From NCBI GenBank assembly GCA_037179385.1, contig CM074190.1, positions 13,040,206 through 13,104,205 of the forward strand: a stretch of DNA of 64,000 nt, written 5' to 3'. Source of the DNA: Holothuria scabra (Eukaryota > Echinodermata > Holothuroidea > Aspidochirotida > Holothuriidae). Below the pieces are notes generated by a model that was not told the DNA's origin, did no database searches, and worked only from the letters and a program-made list of their open reading frames with translations. Below, in pieces: positions 59,900-64,000 of the stretch (the first letter of the stretch is position 1; each line of letters opens with the position of its first letter). The translations under genes were made by a program, and so were the position numbers.

Positions 59900-62094
59900 T
59901 ATTGAGGGTTTTGAAATAACCAAATAGTGTAACATAGACTTCCAGGGCTTCTTTTCATTACTTTGGCATAAATATGTAAGGTATTGTTAAAATTTTAATC
60001 ATTATGTCTTCCTACTTGCTTCTTTTTCTTTTCTCATGAAATTGTAAAATTTGTAATGACACCAAATGGTAGTTTAACATATCCAGATGACTACTGTTAA
60101 TTGCGTGTCTCTGCTAATATAGTGGTAATCGTATTATCATCATTTCTGACCAAAAAGATGAATGTTAAACAATTATTTCACGAGAAAGAAAAGGATTACA
60201 AAAAAGCGAAATGCATGCTTTGCCATGGGGACACCACCCGGCATGTGACCTAAAGTATTTGTGAGTGTAATGGAAACATTTAAATGGAGAGGAGTTATTT
60301 CAGATGGAAGTGAGGAGATTGCTCCTTGGTGAATGACAAAATAATCCTCTTTCCAACAATATTCTCCTGGCTTGGATCAAAAGCCTCCCATTTATCAGGA
60401 ATGTTCTCGTTTCAAATGTCCAAACTATCCTATTTTATGTATATGGTACAGACCTTACTCATGTGTAATTAAAAGCCACAGGTCTTCATATATAATTTGT
60501 ATTCCTTACATTCAGATCTTGCGGCTGAAATTTCAAAAAGTTACTCTCCGCCAGTGACCATTGTTCCAGTGACTACGGTGGAAGATTATAAGGGAAATAT
60601 GCAAGAAATTATGGCTGATCAGTACAGTAACCATAGTAAGCCCCTTTGGTTTAGGTTTCGGAATGTTGACGGGAAATGCAACATGCATTACAGAATGTGG
60701 GCTACAGATGGATGGAGATCCTCAACTGACTCTGGGTTAAGCCATGGATTGGTTTGTCTGAAGGTGAATGTTTGAAATTTTCTCTCCAACATACTCATTG
60801 TGTCATTGATGTTGATCAACATAGCCATCATTTGATGTTACTTTTTTAGTCAAGTCTGTAAACATGAGTTAGGAATATGAATCCTTGACTCCTCTAATTA
60901 ATTTCCCGTTTTGGACACATTTTGTTCAAACTATGTCCATATTATAACTTACTGGCGATGCTTGACAAGATGCTTACAACATTTTCCACTGCATCATTAA
61001 ATTCGAAGGGGCACATACTGAAAAAGTTTCAGTTTTATCGTACTCACATCCAGTATGTCTTGCGTACAGTAGTGCAAACTTAATGGCCAACATGGCTGCT
61101 AAAATGAAAGTCAAGTGACATTGTGACGTCAGTTAAAAACCTCTATTCAGTTGTTTGCGAAGGAATTTTATTAAGCTGTTAACTTTATACAATTCCCTAT
61201 AATAGAGATTTTATAAAAAATATTTGTTATTTGCAGGATTTGCCTGACCTGACAGAGAAACTGGAGTGGGTGGTACCCTCACTGGAAAATCTGGATCCGG
61301 AGAAATTGGTGAAGGACTTACCAGCAGCATACAGTGGCAGATTACCTCATGCAGTCAGAGAATGGTGGACAAACTTCATGGAAGTCACCCTCGCCAATCA
61401 GTACAAAGAGGTTAGTATGCAGACCAATGCCAAACTTAAAATCTTCTCAAACTGATGCCTTGTTTCTACACTGTCTCTTCTTAGAATATGAGACAGACAG
61501 CCATTGTGAATTTGTATTTATTAAGGATTACTCAGGGCCACTAAACATGAACTGGTCAAGGATGGGACTGTAAATAGGAAAGGATGAGGTGTAGAACACA
61601 GGGCTGTGAACGTTTAGCAAAGTAACTAAACGTTTAATCGGAAAATTTTGCGATCCTTTAGCCATTAATCACACGTACCTATGATCAACATGTAGAGACT
61701 TCAAAAGTGCTCTTGAACATGATGAATATGTATGTTAAATGCGTTAGTGACGTCCAGGGGACATAGTTTTTATGAACTTCAAACAGGGATCTTCATAGAA
61801 GCTCAACTTTGATGTTAAATGTTTTCTTGTGTGCTAACTGTATAATTTTGTTTTTAACTTTTTCAAATAGTTAAAGGGATCGTCTTATCTTCTGTAATGA
61901 CTTCAGATTGTTTTTTATTTCGTACGGAAAAACGGGTTTTGTAATTAATCGCTTTTAGCTTTGTACTAAACGTTTATTACACATGTGATCGTTTAGGGAT
62001 TAGTAGAACAGTTGTATTTCTTATGGTGTGTGGTGTTTCACAATTAAAGGAAAGGTGTAAGCAAAAGCAATGACTGACACTTTTCATATTTAGT

Positions 62095-62430
62095 ATATAG
62101 AATTTTCATGTTGAGAGGAGGAACGCTAGTGTTTTGGATGAGGTCAAAGGTCATTTGAGGTCACCAGTGCGAAAACGTCGAAAATGGCTTGTAAATGCGA
62201 TATATCAAGATGGGAATGACCGACAGTTTAGATATTTGGTATGTAGATTTGTTATGTTAAGAGGAAGAACCCTATTGTTTTTGGACACTTTTCATATAGA
62301 TTAACATGGTTGAGAGAAAAAACCCTATTGTGTCAGGTTTATGTCAAAGGTCAAGTGAGGTCAACTGTGGTCAGAAATTGTCCATCTGTCGTCACCAGAG
62401 GTCAAAAAGCAAAATTTTCCAAGAATTTCC
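62095..62430. repeat. Diverged inverted units related to the 145-bp array
   Basis: About 2.5 units in the opposite orientation to the 55.4-56.9 kb array. AGGTCAAAGGTCATTTGAGG, GCGATATATCAAGATGGGAA and AAGAGGAAGAACCCTATTG are reverse-complement counterparts of that array's TGACCTTTGACCT, TTGAGATATC and AGGGTTCTTCCT motifs. It lies in the last long intron of the DUF7869-like relic. Confidence 0.65.
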
Positions 62431-63686
62431 AAGATCGGCAAGGAATCACTAAGCCTTTTTGTCTTTCTGGTTGTATTGTTATTTGTGACCTAATGTGATG
62501 CATTCTCATATTACAGACATCAGCCACCAGACTGTGGGGAGTAACAACTCTGTTGGGTTCGTTAGTTGCCTCTGCAGTTGAGCTAGAAGAAATTGGGAAT
62601 TTGGAAGGACTTGAGAGCCGTATTAATCAGCAATGACCAGATGTAAGTCTTTAGAATAAAATCTTACTCTGCACAGTTATGTATGAGCAGTTGATGTTTT
62701 AACCCAAACAGGACCTTACTATTGACCTTTCATGGTTAATATAAAAGGCCTACAAACATTTTTACTCTGTAAAACTTTTTGAATAAGCTACAATCTAAGC
62801 AGTCTTATGATTTTAGTGAAAATCTGTTTCATAAGTTTACCCAATTAGGCTTGCAGACAGCAAGGGCACTGAAAGAATAAAAGAGCTTGTAGATAGTGGA
62901 TATTTCAGGACAACATACACCAAAATGTATTTAAAGCAAAACACCCTGTGATTTTTTCTCACATTTTGGTGGGTGCCAAAAGAAAGTGGATGTTGGCATT
63001 CCCTACCCCCTTCCCCCCCCCTCTCAAAGAAGATTGGTAACAATGTCCTCAACTTAGGATGCTAATTCTACTTTCTTTTCCTTTCCCAGGTATTCATTAG
63101 AAAACAAAGAAAAAGATATTTGAACTCAGTGTTACAAGTGGACAGCTATGCATCTGTGAAGGCTGGAATGCTAGTGGCTGTCCAATGTGAGGAGAAGGAA
63201 GGCCGACCATTTATTGCAGAGGTGAAGGAGCGAAAAGGAGATGATGTTGTTGTTGGCTGGTTAAAGGGATCATGGAAAGGGGTATGGCGCCAATGGATAG
63301 TCAAGACAAACCGCCAAACAAAACAGTACAACTCAACCATTTCAGTTAGGTCGCTCATACTGTGGGATTTTGCTTTAACATCTAAGTGAAGACTTAGGGC
63401 AAGGACAGTTGAAGAACTCCAGTCCAGATATGATGAACTTGATATTGACTGAAAAACTTGTACCATGTGTACAGTCTTGAACACATTGCCAGCTCTGGTT
63501 GAAGGTATTGATGAAAAATTACTCTTGCAAGCCCTGTACTTTTGTCCTATTTTTCATACGCAGAATCTTTATTTGACTGAAAGAGATGGGGTATCATATC
63601 ATTGTGTAAAAAATATGTATCATCGAAACCACGATGCATTCTTCCATTCTGCTTCATTTTGAAAGTTACATTTCTCAAGAACACAT

Positions 63687-63841
63687 CAGGGCTCAAAATA
63701 ACCGGCAGCACCGACGGACATATCCGTCGTGCCCTTACTGATGTCAGCGGTGCCCTCATAAATGTCCTATAAAATAACATAGACTAACGGCCAATTTGCT
63801 CATTTTGGCCATACCCTCTTTGAAACTTACTTCGAGCCCTG
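63687..63841. mobile_element. Small MITE with CAGGGCTC ends and ACACAT duplication
   Basis: It starts CAGGGCTCAAA and ends TTCGAGCCCTG, a near-perfect inverted repeat. It is flanked directly by ACACAT on both sides, which looks like a 6-bp target duplication. The 155-bp interior is non-coding. The last 160 bases of the window show nothing supported. Confidence 0.7.
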
Positions 63842-64000
63842 ACACATACATATATGGCGACATAATTTTGGAAGTTTTTTATGCCTGAGTAGTTAGAGCC
63901 AGCTTTATGGACCCGAACCAATCAGAAGCCAGCATGGGAATGACGTCATTGTTGCTAGGCAACAGTCAAGGTCATTGCCACATTCTTGGGTTCAACGGTC

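Larger units (their letters stand above)
57997..63452 (+). pseudogene. Relic of a DUF7869-like family gene (multi-exon, disabled)
   Basis: Exons proposed are 57997-58228, 59043 to about 59145, 60516-60763, 61237-61410, 62517-62641 and 63090-63452, with AG/GT edges at most junctions. Landmarks in order are VLVHTGTAEGK; FYDIKHVPHDSNLTI; LFLQLGNCFREDKNKFVF; FLPVGHTHEGVDQMFS; SRHLRGKNAK; DLAAEISKSYSPPVTIV; PEKLVKDLPAAYSG; VFIRKQRKRYLNS; GMLVAVQCEEKEGRPFIAEV; and RLRARTVEELQSRYDELDID. The L-Q-L-D-N and G-H-T-H-E-D-(I/V)-D-Q motifs are typical of a large invertebrate family (recalled as DUF7869). Here L-Q-L-G-N has lost the Asp. Disabling changes are a one-base frameshift near 58114, a LINE tail replacing the end of the second exon, and in-frame TGA codons at 62634 and 63387. 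Acidic residues in these motifs would fit an RNase H-like fold, which is inference. Confidence 0.65.

Overview
The window is eukaryotic and almost certainly from a marine invertebrate animal. It is AT-rich, its genes have short exons separated by introns of up to about 15 kb with GT/AG ends, and there are no bacterial-style operons. Many small inverted-repeat transposons, microsatellites and one LINE tail are present. An echinoderm or other invertebrate deuterostome is my best guess, at low confidence. No rRNA gene, functional tRNA, CRISPR array or bacterial gene cluster was found.

The left three quarters (about 0.75 to 48 kb) holds two same-strand (minus) paralogous genes for secreted glycine-rich proteins. 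Gene A is complement(902..2348, 3830..4025, 14742..14846) and gene B is complement(32268..33098, 47805..47915). Each has a short first exon (35 and 37 codons) coding a signal peptide and a charged linker that ends in Glu at a phase-0 donor. Each then has a long intron (10.7 and 14.7 kb) and a second exon opening with a shared charged helix (V-H-E-D-K-R-A-E and V-L-D-E-K-R-A-E). A huge Gly/Asn tract follows. Gene A adds an acidic block and Lys/Ser/Gly repeats before the Gly tract; gene B instead has a short C-G-K-C motif. In both, the Gly reading frame jumps several times, mostly at short C runs on the plus strand, so either the assembly has small indels or the genes are drifting.

The right end (52 to 63.5 kb) holds two divergently placed, decayed multi-exon genes. 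The minus-strand one (exons from 57255 down to 52055) joins a ParB-like domain to a DNA amino-methyltransferase-like domain, an association best known from prokaryotes and phages. A sequence bounded by 8-bp direct repeats splits its SAM-binding motif, and one exon has an in-frame TGA. The plus-strand one (57997..63452) resembles a large invertebrate family with a G-H-T-H-E-x-V-D-Q motif (DUF7869-like, recalled from memory). It carries a probable frameshift, a LINE 3' tail in or next to an exon, and two in-frame TGA codons. The two may be relics of one mobile or horizontally acquired module; this is inference.

Between the genes lie repeats: at least three TTAA-type inverted-repeat families, a 738-bp hAT-like element with a near-perfect 8-bp target duplication, several palindromic elements, an inverted-repeat element whose left arm carries about 148 bp of (AT)n, and an element ended by tandem GTTCGCCCC motifs. 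The intron of the ParB-methyltransferase relic holds a tandem repeat with an exact 145-bp period, each of whose six regular units carries a perfect DR1-type nuclear-receptor site. Stretches not listed showed nothing I could support.
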